Source of the DNA: Trichobilharzia szidati
Taxonomy: Eukaryota; Platyhelminthes; Trematoda; Strigeidida; Schistosomatidae
Direction of reading: 5' to 3'
Length of the DNA stretch: 64,000 nucleotides
Assembly (NCBI GenBank): GCA_944472155.2
Contig: OX235279.1
Coordinates: forward strand, 146,218,199 to 146,282,198
Part shown: positions 1 to 12,354 of the stretch, piece after piece
Layout: the number at the start of each line of letters is the position of its first letter
Position numbering within the stretch: the stretch's first letter is position 1
Notes under the pieces: model-generated
The model's input: the letters and a program-made list of their open reading frames with translations, nothing else
Databases searched by the model: none
Told to the model about the DNA's origin: nothing
Program-made: the position numbers and the translations under genes

Positions 1-890
1 ATAAGTCGCACTTGCTACTGGAGATATTCAGCAGTACAATTTAGTCGTTCTGTCCTGTTACTTAAACATTTTGCTAATCCTATTTTTACTGACCCGTATT
101 AAGATGAATCCCTTAATCCCAATCCCGGTTTTATTGGATTTTTTACGGCAAACACTGTTTGTTGTTTAGCTTCTTATCTTCCTTCCTTTTTATGCTATAA
201 TCTAACATTACAAGCTCCCCAGTCATGACTGTGCAATTCACTGGTGAAATGAACTGCTTCTACCTTTGAGTTGATTCGTTTGAAAAAATCTACTAACATC
301 TTGTATTCTTAGTACTGTGAATTTGTATATCCATAAATTTTAGACATCTCGATACGCACAAGTCGAAGAGACTATTCTACCCTCAATAGTATGATCTTAG
401 ATCACCTGAATTTAAAGTCTAAATTAAACAAGTTTAAATTTTTTCTCTGGGGGTGATTGCCTCGAAAGAAATATAAGTTTCCCAAGGTTTTCAGATGCCT
501 TGTCAATGATTGATGATGTGGTTGTGCTCTATAAAATGGATGGTTTAACTAGAACGGCCTTCATTTTCTGTGTTTTACAGACAACATATTTAGAGCACAC
601 TTCAGTGTTCAGTGAGTGCTTCATTCTGAATATATTTAAGAGGAAAGATATTGTTTCTGTTTTAGTTTTTTTGGTATCACTTATGATCAGAATAATTCAC
701 TCACTAATAACAATCTAGTCTTTAACTGTCACATGATATCCTGATACTTTTGTGATGGTCGTGTATAATGGTTTTCGGGAACCTGCTTCAACATCGACTT
801 CTAATAAGAACACTTCAGCGATATCTGATGGTTAACGTGGGGTTATTTGTTTGGCGGTCACTATGCATGCTATACCCTGTGACACAGTAT
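1..890. other. no feature recognised
   Basis: AT-rich sequence. The one ORF (500-718) has no family-like pattern or splice support. Confidence 0.5.
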
Positions 891-894
891 GTGC

Positions 895-1062
895 TGCTTG
901 AGGACCAGTAGCTTAGTGGAGAACAATTAGCCATTTGAGAGTGACATTTGCAGGATACAACTCTCAGCGGGAACATCATCACGCACTGAAGATGTGTGTG
1001 TAAATAGCTATAGCTGCCTGATGAGTCAAAAATAGTATAAAGTGCGCGTCCTCGGTTCTATC
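895..1062 (+). mobile_element. relic Sm-alpha-like SINE with degenerate hammerhead
   Basis: TAGCTTAGTGG at about 909 resembles a Pol III A box. About 110 bases on, CTGATGAGTC followed by GTGCGCGTCC (1017-1058) resembles the Sm-alpha hammerhead: core CTGATGAG is kept, as is the GCGCGTC stem III and cleavage side. The GAAA and stem II closing strand are lost. Recognition rests on remembered features of the schistosome Sm-alpha family. Confidence 0.5.
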
Positions 1063-1682
1063 ATCATTGACAAACCGAAACAGACACGGCTTTAAATTGC
1101 GAAACTCCTAAAATCTGATTCTATGTAATCTAACGATTAAAACGATTCAGGGAAATAAATGTTTTCGTCTCACCATCTTCGTGCCTCAGATTCTGCATTT
1201 ATAAAGGTATAACTGTTGTCACAAAAAGTGTGAAAGAGACGAAATTAAGTCTATACCCGTCCTTTTAAATTGTACATAAAGCGAAAAATAACCTGCCGAA
1301 ATCTCTACTTGTCCGACTCATTTGTACTGCTGAAGCTTTGGCCATCAAAATAGAAAGGCTAGACCTTAATATACATCAAAAGTTGAAAATAAATTCATTG
1401 AAAAGAATCTCTACGCTGAATTACTTGTTTTCATTTTGTATATGGTCTAATAGGAATTTTCCACCAATCAGAAGGTGTAAGTACACCCGTTTAATTATAA
1501 GTCATCCAGTTGGATTACTGAGAAACTTCCAGTTGAATAAGACCTTCATTATTTCAAGTTTGCGCAGGGATCGGTATCAATTAAAGAACTGGACAGTTGT
1601 TTCTTCCGAGTTTGAGACTCATCAGAACTCACTAGTGAGCACCAGACTAATTTCAATGAGTCAGTTATTAGGGATTTGATTA

Positions 1683-1960
1683 ACATCAAGTTTGATCACA
1701 GGCTGACTGGCTCCAGGATGAAGTTGCGTGGAGTTCTAGTGAGAAGTCATGACCAGTGGGGTACATCCGGTCTGGAGCGAGGAGGAATACTGGACAAGCT
1801 TGTATCGCGACCATGAGGTCCTGGATTTGAACCCCGGTGGACGCGTGCTGCCGATGAGTGCCTAACTGAGGTGAAACAGCCACTCAATACTCCCTGATTC
1901 TCCAGAGGTTCTCTGATATATATTAGTTCATGGTGAAAATTGGAAACAAATCAAATCTCT
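1683..1960 (+). mobile_element. hammerhead tRNA-SINE, degraded copy
   Basis: It has the B-box-like TTTGAACCCCGG, then GCTGCCGATGAGTG, GTGAAACAGCC and CTCTGATATATATTAG. It shares the order of motifs of the 393-bp unit at 47-50 kb, in the opposite orientation. Stem II pairing is largely gone. Confidence 0.6.
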
Positions 1961-4060
1961 ACAAACTAACTCTTGAAAACCTTCATTATTGATTTTTCAT
2001 CAATTATTTTTCATGACAAGTGGAATATGACAGTAATGAATTAACTGTCTTTATTTCCTTCAGCAGTGGTGATATTTAGCTGTCCAGAAATCTCAGTCAG
2101 AAATAGTATTCATTACCGAACTCTAAAAACTCTCAAATTGACTGCATGTCTACATTTCTTCAATGTCTAAAGATTTTATATAAAGAACAGAACAGTCAAG
2201 TAAAAATTAACCTTGATATTATCGTTCATTAATGTATTTGCGGAACTCATTTTTTATGTACACTCCAAAATCCATCGTTTGATGATTTCAGTGTGACCAA
2301 ATACTCGGTCTCTGTTGGCGTATCGGCGCCTAGTATGAATGCTTCGACGATACCCTTAAGCTGATAGGTTGATAGCATATTGTCCCTCATAGTAGTTAGC
2401 AATGAAATTCAAGGCCCGTGTTGCTGTCTTTTAAACAGACAGAGAGAGAGAGAGACAAAGTCCCATAGAGACTAGAACCTAGCATCTATTGTTTTAAACT
2501 CTATAGCCCTATCTACTGAAGCTATCTATTGTGCAATAGGTATCAACCGTTGCCTATCAAGACTTTTTCATTTCCTCTTACTACAACCGGCTGGCAAGTC
2601 CCAAATAGGAAAAAACGTACACATCCCTGGATTTCACTCCTAGCTAATATATTGAAGAAAACATTTACTTTAGAAAATATAGTTTACACTTATTTAATGA
2701 AACACAAACTTGATTTCATATGAAGTCTCTGTCTGGGATCAAATTTTATTTAAGGTAATTTTTCCGCCTGTCAATAAAATAGCTTCAATGGGGAACCAAT
2801 GAAAGCTAAACAACAAAAGCCTACATGTGTTTCTACTTTGGTTAAGAATTTTAACAGTAAGAAATGATGACGACAGAGTGCAGGAATCCCATAGAAAAGA
2901 AACTGTACGCCACAAATTTTCTAAAGGAATATCAGTTAGAGTGCTAAATTTTAATTTGTTATCGACACCACTTTAACTGCCGATTATCCATGGGCTTTGA
3001 AAACAGCTCTCAGAGGTCTGGTGAAATGCTAAAATCCGTAGTTTGAAGTCAACTAGTCTTGTTTGTCAACCTACCCTGGTCGTACAGTAACATAGCAAGA
3101 AGTTAGTGATATATTTTCTTCATGTAAAGTTAATCATAATCACTAAAAGACATTGGTCACCATGTTGGACACAACTTTTGAATACTGCATCCGTCATATA
3201 TAGAAGATATATATATATAAACACATGCAAAATGGTCTATGGAAGTCAATGAAGGGTTGTCACTTATCTAGACAGACAGACCACCTAAATCTCGGTTTTG
3301 GAATTTCTGTTCAGAATTATGCCACAGCTTATTACACTAAAGTTGAAATTATTTATTGTTTACACACAGACTGAAATCTAATTGGTTGTTTCTGTTAGCC
3401 ATAAACTTTAACCTTGAATTAATATTTAACCTTAACTCACTGATTATATATTAGCCATAACTAGCATAGGAAAGTGAGTTTTCAATATTTGTGCACAGTG
3501 CTTCCTTACGCTCAAATAAAAATATGGGTAACCATCTTTTGAGAATGAGACCTTAGCCATACAAGTAAATTGAATACAGAGAGGGTTATTAATGTTTCTA
3601 TGAAGAAAATGTCAAGATCCTACATGTGTTACGTACCCCTACTATTGCTGTTATATGCCCTTAATTCCGTGTTGATATGAAGAGCTTATTATATTTAACA
3701 TATCAACTGATTTTACCTTTTTTAAACACTGCGGGCTAAATGATACTGGATCGATATTTGGTCTGCTGATTGATTTCAATCTTTTTAAACATCTCTGCAT
3801 ATATATATATATATATACATATGATGATATTATTACTGTGTACTAGTTTGAAATGTTAACTGAGACGATAGAAGCTCTTACCAACAGTTTGTCATCTGTC
3901 TTATTTTACGTGCGGGGACATTTTTATGGCAGTAGTTTACGTTGAAAGAAATTCGATGGCTAAATCTGGCAATGCGCCGAAACAACCGTTATAACCAGTT
4001 GGCTCAACAAGTGTACAGGCACTGAAGTGGAACCCAGATAGTAGGTGAAATGCTGGGCTT
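1961..4060. other. no feature recognised apart from short TA runs
   Basis: AT-rich non-coding DNA with short GA (2440-2455) and TA runs (3207-3220, 3799-3818). Downstream intron of the gene at 4154-4903 if that exon is real. Confidence 0.5.
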
Positions 4061-4153
4061 TGATCAGAGCATGACATAAAGAGGAGGAGATAAAACTTTG
4101 TGGTGAAAACCGTATTCTACTAGACAATTATAATTACAAATAATTATACTTAC

Positions 4154-4903
4154 ATTCTGAACAGTGTCCACTTTCTTATTCCAACTATCAACAAACAAAC
4201 TATCCATACTTCTAGCCATACTTCTCGGGAAGTATTTCAAATGTTTATGATGATGATGTTGTTGTTGTTGTTGATGGTAATGGTGTTGGTTTAGAGATTC
4301 TGATGGTTTTTGCCGCTGGTGTTGCTGTGGTGGTGGTGATGTTTGTAAACTGTTCATCAGATTCTCCACCGGACCCTCCAGACTATCTTCATGCCTACTG
4401 ACAGACTGAAGTTTAGAATTGGAATCATAAAAGAAAAATTCATCATAGATCGAATGTAGCGCTTTCATGGTATGTTTATTATGCAAACTATGGTAGTTAC
4501 TGATAAGACGATGCCTTCGTTTGAATGCTAATGAATACCAACTTGAATTGACATTAGGCAGTTTTACATGTGTTGATGACGATGCCATTGAAGGGGACGA
4601 TGATGTTAATGATAATCGCTGGTGGGTCAAATTTTCGTTCAACTTATTCGGATTATTATTATTATTAGAGGAATTATTTTTTAAAGATTTCCTTTTTACC
4701 ATTCCATTTTTCTGTAGACTCTCCGCTTCATTCATAGGTAGACTTTGATTGTAACTAGGATAGTCACTGAATGACACAATCGGTGGAGCTGTCAACGGGG
4801 CTTGTCGTGGCAACATTGATGCTGATGTCGATGATAATGATGTGGTAGTGGTCGACGGTTTTGTAACTATCAGTGGCGGTAACATGATGATTCCCTTTCG
4901 CAT
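4154..4903 (-). CDS. coding exon of an unrecognised gene, Asn/His-rich and probably disordered
   Basis: A 250-codon open stretch ends at a strong donor, CAGAAT|GTAAGT (4148-4157 on the plus strand), so the exon is probably 750 nt and phase 0; the extra reading to a stop at 4064 is intron. An in-frame TAG lies just upstream, so either Met at 4903 is the start or a weak acceptor (GCATTAG) is used. The protein has Ser/Thr runs, a poly-Asn stretch, a Gln/His tract, two basic stretches (KRRHR, MVKRKSLK) and a hydrophobic EFFFYD patch. No known domain was recognised. It would be the first or an early exon of a gene continuing to the left. Confidence 0.55.
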
Positions 4904-5879
4904 AAAATGTCTCTCTAATGCGTCAATCTAGTATGGTTTACATAAGATAATGCCGTGTAAATATAATTCACAGTAAGCGAAATAGAGATCTCTAGGATAA
5001 GTGTTTATAAAAGATGGTACTTCTCTTATATCAACCGTATTTAATAGATTAATAATAGCAGTAATAGGAGTAACATGACATATCTCGTGATTCAGTGTGC
5101 AAACACTGACATGCTGTGAGTATATCCAATAATTAATCGCCTTTCATTCTTGTTAAGTTACTCATTCAAATATGAGCATATTTTATTAATGAATCATGAT
5201 TATCTTCTGTATTTTTTTCTTTTTCATGTTGAAGCTGTAGTTAGTAGTTGATAATAATAATATTTCGCGGCAAGTTAGGTTTAAGGTTAAAAAGGTATTG
5301 ATAGCGCCAACACTGTCTAATGGATATTAGCCAATCAGGGAGAGATCAACTCTTTGTGTGTTTAACAATGTAAATGATTGGTTATTGCAGCGTGCGACCT
5401 TGTCATCACCAATATCGTTGCAAGTATGTTGACAAGCTGTGACCTTTAGACTTAAATTTTTAACGTCTTGTAAACATATGAATACACATCAATTAGTGAA
5501 GACATTCACATCTAGGTTTGAAGACCTCTAGATATGAGAACCAACCGTTCAATTCTGAACTAGAACCTCAAGATCTTAAAGTGAGATTCAGAGTGTAAAT
5601 ATGATGATATATGCTAAAATGTTACTAAAATGTCACCATATTATACAGTTAACGAGTAATCATTATTACATTTTTGACTTATTTATTTGCATATATCACA
5701 GTTTTTTGCTCAATATTACAGAAACTTCATTTCAAGGTAACCACCAGATTGTTATATGACAATCCCGCATGTCAACTGATCCACAAAGGAAAACTCAGAG
5801 AAGCTTTTGAAGTGAAGACAGGAGTAGGTAAAGACTGCCTACTATCACCAATGATATACCTAATTGTGGTAGACTAGAT

Positions 5880-6055
5880 TATTTATTTTATTCTATCATA
5901 GCTTGACCCCACACAGTATTTTTGATACAAGTATGGAATTTTCAGCGTGTGATATCGGCAGCCGAAATTCAGCAGGCCGACCATTGACATCAGGTGTGCG
6001 TCGGCCAAGGATCAAACCCCGGACCATGCGTATGGTCGGCGAGCACCAGACTGTA
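5880..6055 (-). mobile_element. tRNA-derived SINE inside the RTE
   Basis: The minus strand has a B-box-like GGGTTTGATCC (about 6010-6020) preceded by the GGTCGGCGAGCACC side. Homologous to 58525-58704, which keeps the A box that this copy lacks. It splits the RT between VVD and ADD. Confidence 0.65.
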
Positions 6056-6450
6056 AGTGGAGGACCAGAAGAGAGGAATAGATTGCACGAATAAGATAAT
6101 GACAGAAGATATGGACTTAACGCGGACGACTTATGCCTAATGCCACACAAATTCAAAGACTTACAGGCGTAAACTAAAGAGTGGCCGAAGAGGCGGGCAG
6201 CAAAGACAGAATTTCAAGTGAGTATAGAGAAGATGGAAGTGTAACAAAGATAACCAACCAGCAACAACTAGAAACATCAGTCACTATCAACAGAATGAAT
6301 GCGAAGTCACTTCCTTCACTTATCTGGGCAGCATCATCTCAATTGGAAGCATGCCCTACGGATGAGAATGTCAGAACCAGAATTGCGAAAGGCGAGACAG
6401 AACTTCTTCACTCTGAAATCTGTTGCACTCATCATAGAGAAAAAGATTCG

Positions 6451-6682
6451 ATTCCATTATGGGTAAATTTTATTTTGATAGAGTCTCACAGTGTTAAACA
6501 GTAATATTTACTGATATAATATTATATTATGATATTATTATTATTATATTATAATATTATAATAATATTATAATATTATATTATAAATATTACTGTTTAA
6601 CACTGTGAGACTCTATCAAAATAAAATTTACCCATAATGGAATTACACTCTACCACAGTGCCCAAGTTTTATTCTTATATCA
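6451..6682. mobile_element. foldback element with perfect 60-bp inverted repeats
   Basis: Arms 6451-6510 and 6584-6643 are exact reverse complements. The 73-bp spacer is almost only A and T. A 39-bp tail (6644-6682) follows. Direct repeats AGAAAAAGATTCG at 6438-6450 and 6683-6695 flank it and rejoin the RTE reading when the element is removed, so they are target duplications. The right arm plus tail recurs near 40197-40275. Confidence 0.85.
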
Positions 6683-7369
6683 AGAAAAAGATTCGGATTT
6701 TCAACACCAATGTAATATGAATTAGAAACTTGACGCGTCACGAAAAACATTTCAAATAAGCTATTTAAGACTTTTACCAATAGCTGCCTTCACTGGTGCC
6801 AGACTGAAGATCAGATGGCCAGTCAGAAAGAGAGACTCTAAGAACGAACCAATCAAGAACCTATCTCTCAACAGATATTCCGAATAAAATGGAGATGGAT
6901 CAGACATACACTGAGGAGACTATCGAATAATACCCCCCACCAAGCGAACACATCAGTGGAAGGTGAATGAGGAACGAAGAATCGGGAGTGGGATCAAGGG
7001 TGTCATGGAGGAGGTTGTGTCAGGAGGACATTTAAAGCCTACGGGGAATCGTGGAGTCGACTGTTGAAGACTTCAGGGACATGAAAATTCTGAGATGTTC
7101 TGTTGAATCCCCATTTTCCATTCGGAACCTGGTTGAACAACAATAAAATAATACCAGATTCTTATGGTATTAAATCTGAAGTTATTTTTCATTACTGCAG
7201 TGGTAACATCTTTGATAACATTACGGGGTAATGTAGGATCGGGTGAAAAAGAGGACGGTTTTACAATAGAAGATGCTTCTCAGCTACTGGCTAACGCTCT
7301 CCTAAACCTCATCTAGCAGGTAATAAGCTAGGAAAAAAAGCCAATTTTGAATGTGAGGCTAGCAACCCT

Positions 7370-7610
7370 ATGATATGGTGGTCGATATCAAGTCTGGAAA
7401 TTGACCAGTCAGAGTTGACCTCCCTAAAATAACGACCAATATATTACTGACCATGATTACAGACTAACTGACATATCCTTGGCGGCATACGTCGTTTTGT
7501 GTCCTCATTTAAGTAGCGCATGCTGTTGTATAGTGCTGTAGGTGCAGTCGAGGGATAGTGGTGGTCAGCGGGTCTGTGCCTAACTCGGCGTAATGCCAGG
7601 CGTAAAACCC
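7370..7610 (+). repeat. dispersed repeat, copy 1
   Basis: It shares interrupted blocks with 42945-43260: GATATGG then GGTCGATATC, GAAATTGACCA, ACTGACCATGATTA, CAGACTAA, and a final region ending in TAACTC.GCGT. No coding capacity or termini seen. Confidence 0.55.
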
Positions 7611-8119
7611 TAACCTGTAGTGGTAAATATAAGTATAATAAAGAGATTAGTATAGGTTTTTAAATGAATCTTTAATTCGTCATTATTATCAGTCGTTTTG
7701 GTATCATTGTATTCCCCATGGCTTATTTTGTAATATAAAATCACATTCTGGGTGGAAATAGATTGTAAGCATAGTTCCATTATGAAAGCGAAACACGACG
7801 AACCAATCCTCAACCAAATGATTATTCCCTGTATCCACTACACTTTTGCTACAGCATTTGATTGTTTGTTTGTTTTTGAATCCCTTAAAAGAAATCACTT
7901 CCTTCCAAAGTTTCAAATACACCTTACTGACGTGTACCTATAAATATGAAACCTGGATCCAAAACTTCCCGCCTGTCGCCTTCAATCATCTTTCATCAGT
8001 TTGAAGTGAGCCGTGATAATAAGTCGTCCGGCTTGATGACCATACTAAAAATATGACTGACAACAGCTGCACACCGGTAACTAATCAGTGTATCCCTTAC
8101 TGTACCATATGAGACTAAA

Positions 8120-8300
8120 GGAAGTTTGGATAACTCATTGGTAGGGTGTTACACTGTAGCACTTGGTTCAAATCTCCAAGAGGACCTGAATCTACACTTT
8201 ACTGGCGAGTGTCAAAGAGTACGAAAACTAACCGTACGGAGCGGCTTGATGGCGAGTGTCTACAACATACTAACCGGCCATCTGATCATTAGTTTCCAGA
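8120..8300 (+). mobile_element. possible tRNA-derived SINE
   Basis: GGATAACTCATTGGTAGGGTG (A-box-like, about 8127) and GGTTCAAATCTCC (B box, about 8164) are spaced as in a tRNA. The downstream GAGTGTCAAAGAGTACGAAA resembles the tail of the hairpin-SINE family only loosely. Confidence 0.45.
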
Positions 8301-8319
8301 AGCAATGAAGGCAATTAGA

Positions 8320-9590
8320 ATATCAGAAATGCTTTGGGGTGACACTAGCGCCAAGTCGCTGAACCAGATAGAGAAGCTCACCAACTTGACATTGGTATTG
8401 AAAACTTTAATCTTTTTCCTGTGCTAAGTGTTGTGTGTGGATATCTACACCGATTTTAGAGTAACAGAGACCTTTTTTGCACAGATCCTAGCCAGCACTG
8501 ACATTCTCATATGTGCTACTTGCAGCTGAAACGATGCTACCCTGGTAGGTGAATGAGATTCCCTCCTGTAGGTTTGCCGCATTAATGATGATTGATGTTT
8601 GCTGTGCCACTTCAAATTTAGGTCGAATGAATAAAGTGCACGAGTACAAAGGTGAGAGACGGACTCTTTGTCTTTCTTAGTTGCATTGATCAAGGTAGCT
8701 TGATAATTCCACGAGGACTGAAAGATAAGAAATCAAAGCCGGTATCTTCTTCTAAGGCTATGTTACAGGCAGAAAGTGAAATCATATTCCACACCATTTA
8801 TCCATTTCAAATGTACATGTAATTCCACACGAACTAGAAGAATTTATTGTATATTACATGCGAACACTGTAAAAGATTATTTGGAGGTGTATTCAAAAGT
8901 TTTTGAATTTCCTAGTTAATAACAACAGTTTTGTTGCTAAACAACATGTAATCATATTAAATCAACCTTGATTAATTTGTGTTTGATACTAAGGAGGCTA
9001 ATATACACCTAACACACACCCCATCTTTCTCTATCTATCTTGCCAAATCGGTTTCCATTATTATTGCTATTTTGCCCTTAAAATTTGACCTGTTTTTCCC
9101 TTCATCACCCCTTAAAGCTTATTTACTTTCCATGTAAATCTCTGTGATGAGCACGACGTGTATAATCTGACTGTTTGAATTGTGTTGCACAAATACACGA
9201 ATTCAGGAGAATAAAACATTTTTGAGCGATCAGTTGTTTTCATTAACCTATTCTACAGGCTTTTCAGTAATAAACCTATAAATTTCATACATTTGTTCCC
9301 CTTAATGAATTTAAACAAAGCAACAACTACAGATTTAGCAGAATAAAATGGTACCATATTTTATTTCGTCGCCTTCTCTTCAGCTGCTTACAGGGCAAAA
9401 ACATTATAAATTGTATCTACAATAACAATTTAACATACTTACACAGAGTTCATTTTAAACAAAAATCAATCGATCAATATACACATACACTAATAACATA
9501 TATATATATGCAATCTTGAACACAATTCCGAGCAATAATAATCATACAAAATGAAAACTTTTCAGTATCTCGCATTAGGATGAAAAATAT
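8320..9590. other. no gene; AT-rich spacer left of the PLE
   Basis: No LINE motifs or tRNA-like boxes seen. ACATATATATATATG at about 9496 is a short TA run. Confidence 0.45.
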
Positions 9591-9594
9591 CCAG

Positions 9595-10200
9595 TTACCA
9601 GGGCAAAGAAAGACTGATAACTGCTTCTTTCTGAACGCACAAATCAGGTTTTAGGCGCTTGATGGAAAAGGCTTCAGCAAACTTAAGGAGCATTGAACTC
9701 TTTTGCTTATTGATAATTTTGAATGACTTTTCCACGTGCACCTCATGACCCGTGTCAAGAAGATGCCTGGCGATGGCACTGCCTAAAGCATTTGTTCCCT
9801 TTAGACGTAAGCTTTTTGGTACATGTTCAGAAAATCGTAGATATGCTCTTCTTTCTGTTCTTCCAATGTAACTGCTTCCGCAGATACATGTAAATTTGTA
9901 TATACAGTTGAAGTTAACATGAGAAGGATATCTATCGATTTTTGATTGCACCAGAGAGCAAGTTGTTCGAAAGACGGGAACGAGCTTAGCTGCAGGATAG
10001 GCTATGGCTAGTGATGTACTCAGCCTTCTGTTGATCATCGCTGCAATGTTTTCGCCTTTATAATCAAGCTCAAAGTAGATTGGCTTTTTTCTTACTGTGA
10101 TTAGTTTTTCATTTGCGACTGCAGATCTTCCATACTTGTTGATGAACCTTTGAAGGTACCCTATATAACCTATAAATATTAGAACACAAATAGCCAGTAA
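9595..10200 (-). pseudogene. Penelope-like element, RT thumb and GIY-YIG endonuclease
   Basis: From about 10170 down to the stop at 9595 the reading is GYLQRFINKYG (end of RT), KPIYFELDYKG, then GIY-YIG with CIYKFTCICGSSYIGRT, HLLDTGHEV, the acidic residue in AEAFSIKRLKP, and LCVQKEAVISLSLPW at the stop. These match PLE endonucleases. The endonuclease is uninterrupted, but almost all of the RT is missing, so the copy is 5'-truncated. The upstream hydrophobic ORF part is not PLE. Confidence 0.85.
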
Positions 10201-10669
10201 AGACAAATCAATAACTGTTGTGGAGTATAAGTAAAAGATGGAATAATGGTATTTTGGTGAGTAATTCCAAATGAATGTACATGAGACATACAGCCTATAA
10301 GAATAAACCAAATCTATGTGTACGGAAATGTATATTTCTCCTCTCTGTTTAGTTTACTCCAGACTACGTACCTTATTTACATATCTTCTTGTGTTTTGAT
10401 AATTTCTCTTGTCATCTAGTTCACTTCACCGCACTATTATTTATCACTCTTGGAATCTACAATAAGCGTAGTTTGTCTCTGTTATTTGATTACAGTGCAT
10501 TGTTTATGCGTTATTTGACAGCCATCAAACTTACGTTCAGTGTGCCTAATTTGTTCGTTCATATTTTTGTGATATTCATTAGTATTTCACTTACTTGTTA
10601 CTCACACTTTATCGTATGTACTTAAGAACTGCAGATTTTGTGTATTTAATTGACAGTCTCAACCAAAGG

Positions 10670-10985
10670 ACTTTGATGATTATTATTCCCTTGGATTCTG
10701 AGTGGAACACTGGACCTCAGCATCATATTTCCATTTCATTGTAATTCCGGCACTCTCCTATTTAGGAGACCCCACGACCACCCATAAGATCTCATTTCCT
10801 TCTTATACAGTCGCCTCTACATCCTCCTCGGAACCACACCCAACTCGCTGTTTCCCATTCAGATTCCACCCGATGTCGTGACACCGGGTCTCACTCAACA
10901 GTTTCTTCAGACTTCCATGTTCCTTATTCTTTCTGGCTATCCATCTTATACCTGTACTCCAAATAAAGGTTGGGATGTGGAATAT
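10670..10985 (-). mobile_element. RTE LINE 3' end
   Basis: The minus strand ends in AATCCAAGGGAATAATAATC, the same tail as other RTE copies here (for example 12520-12540), after about 300 bases of matching 3' region. No ORF remains. Confidence 0.6.
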
Positions 10986-10992
10986 TGATTTA

Positions 10993-11521
10993 TTTTCTAC
11001 AGTGGGTTTGTAAGGATTAGTTTTGTTTTTACGAGTTGATCACGGATTGATAACAGTTAGAGAACCATTGAGAACCAGGGAGTACTGGACGGCTGTTTCA
11101 TCCTAGTTTGGGAATCATCATCAGTATACACCCACTGGGGTTCAAACCCAGGACCTTCCGGTTACAAGGCAAGCTCATATACCATTCAGCCATTGGGACC
11201 CAATTCAATGGCCAGTCCATGAATTCTAACTTTTACCAATTCTTGATTTAGCGCAACCACCAACCAATGTCATCAGTGCGACAACCATCCTCACAAATGA
11301 CTGGATACACCTCACTGGTTACGACTTCTCACCAGAACTCCAGGAAACTCAGTCCTGTAGCTAGTCACTAGCGAGCATCAGAATAATTTTCTATAGTTGG
11401 TTTGTAAGGATTAGTTTTGTTTTTACGAGTTGATCACGGATTGATGACAGTTAGAGAACCATTGAGAACCAGGGGGTACTGGGCAGCTGTTTCATCCCAG
11501 TTTGGGGATCATAGGCAGTAC
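10993..11521 (-). mobile_element. hammerhead tRNA-SINE, 1.3-unit dimer
   Basis: GTTTGTAAGGATTAG recurs at 11006 and 11400, a 394-bp period. It is homologous to the 393-bp array at 47-50 kb but clearly diverged. The B-box complement GTTCAAACCC and A-box complement CCATTCAGCCA are present. The hammerhead cores read ATGATGA (first copy) and CCTATGA (second), each different from canonical CTGATGA. Confidence 0.8.
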
Positions 11522-11534
11522 TGCATTCTAACAT

Positions 11535-11966
11535 TCATGGATTTATAACCTTAAGGCCTGAAGAGAAATTTGTTGAAAATAATTGGTCTTTTAAAATCTC
11601 CTTATTCTGAATAATACTATAGGGATACCTAAAACAATTATGATTGAACAGTGAAACTACTTGTGAGTAGCTAAACGCATAAACTGATAAATAAAATAGA
11701 AGTGCATTCAAATTACCATCATTCATGACATACAACGCCCCCTTTAAAAATGAGCAATGAAATGGGATGGATATAAAAGACTGATTAGAAAAGTATTCGG
11801 ATTTCTCAGATGCTTGCAATAGCAGCGTGGTGTTGAAATGCAATTCAAAGGAGAGTCTTTTCAACTCTAAACAGATATCAAGCAATTTTCTAACCAACAT
11901 ATTATATTCCACCTCCTTTGTGGATGAGTAGCCAATAGAGGGAATTAATAAATTTGAAAAAGTCAC
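11535..11966 (-). CDS. open reading frame of uncertain reality
   Basis: This is 143 codons starting from GTG, so an exon rather than a full gene if real. TTATCACAG just upstream could be an acceptor. The composition is that of a soluble helical protein (LVRKLLDICLELKRLSFEL), with no recognised family. It abuts a SINE dimer ending near 11521. A plausible exon or a chance ORF. Confidence 0.2.
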   Translation of the reverse strand: MTFSNLLIPSIGYSSTKEVEYNMLVRKLLDICLELKRLSFELHFNTTLLLQASEKSEYFSNQSFISIPFHCSFLKGALYVMNDGNLNALLFYLSVYAFSYSQVVSLFNHNCFRYPYSIIQNKEILKDQLFSTNFSSGLKVINP

Positions 11967-12224
11967 TGTGATAAGATATCACTTACCACGAACTAGGCAA
12001 TTTGGAAGAATTCAATTTGTCTTTTTCTCCTGAAAAGTGCGGCCCTTTAAACTCACTCGGAAACGATCGAATTACACACCCGATATTTTTACATTACTTT
12101 ACATTTGACTGGCAAACACTACTAGATTAGGAGTAACGATGAACAAATGCTTTTATGCCTCAGATGCTTGTACCAAACTCCTCATATTACCAGATTGCGA
12201 GCTACAGTTATCATGTGTACGAGC

Positions 12225-12325
12225 TTGTAATACCACCCAGTTTGAAGTAGGTGAGGCTGAATTCGAACCTCAGACCTATTGGTTTAAAGTCGAGTGTTTA
12301 AGCCAGTGAGCTACATCTCCATCAG
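12225..12325 (-). mobile_element. tRNA-derived SINE fragment
   Basis: The minus strand reads TAGCTCACTGGCTTAAAC (A box), ACTCGACTTTAAACCAATAGG, then GGTTCGAATTC (B box). It is related to 31065-31220. It is not a functional tRNA, as there is no acceptor-stem pairing. Confidence 0.6.
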
Positions 12326-12354
12326 TCAGTAATATTAACTCTCGGCCATACCGT

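Larger units (their letters stand above)
5710..7150 (+). mobile_element. RTE-clade LINE, 3' half, broken by two insertions
   Basis: Reading: 5710-5877 gives CQLIHKGKLREAFEVKTGV and CLLSPMIYLIVVD (RT). 6090-6180 gives NADDLCLMPHKFKDLQA, the catalytic ADD region. 6180-6450 and 6683-7140 give the post-RT part (KIRIFNTNV, WRWIRHTLRR) and a 3' end running into AATAAAATAATA. Frameshifts and stops are many. A SINE (5880-6055) and a foldback element (6451-6682) interrupt it, so it predates both. It resembles schistosome SR2-type RTE elements. Confidence 0.8.

Noticed and set aside
500..718. 72-codon ORF as a gene
   Set aside because: No splice context, family pattern or codon signal; such lengths are expected by chance.
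4521..4748. 75-codon plus-strand ORF
   Set aside because: Antisense shadow of the exon at 4154-4903.
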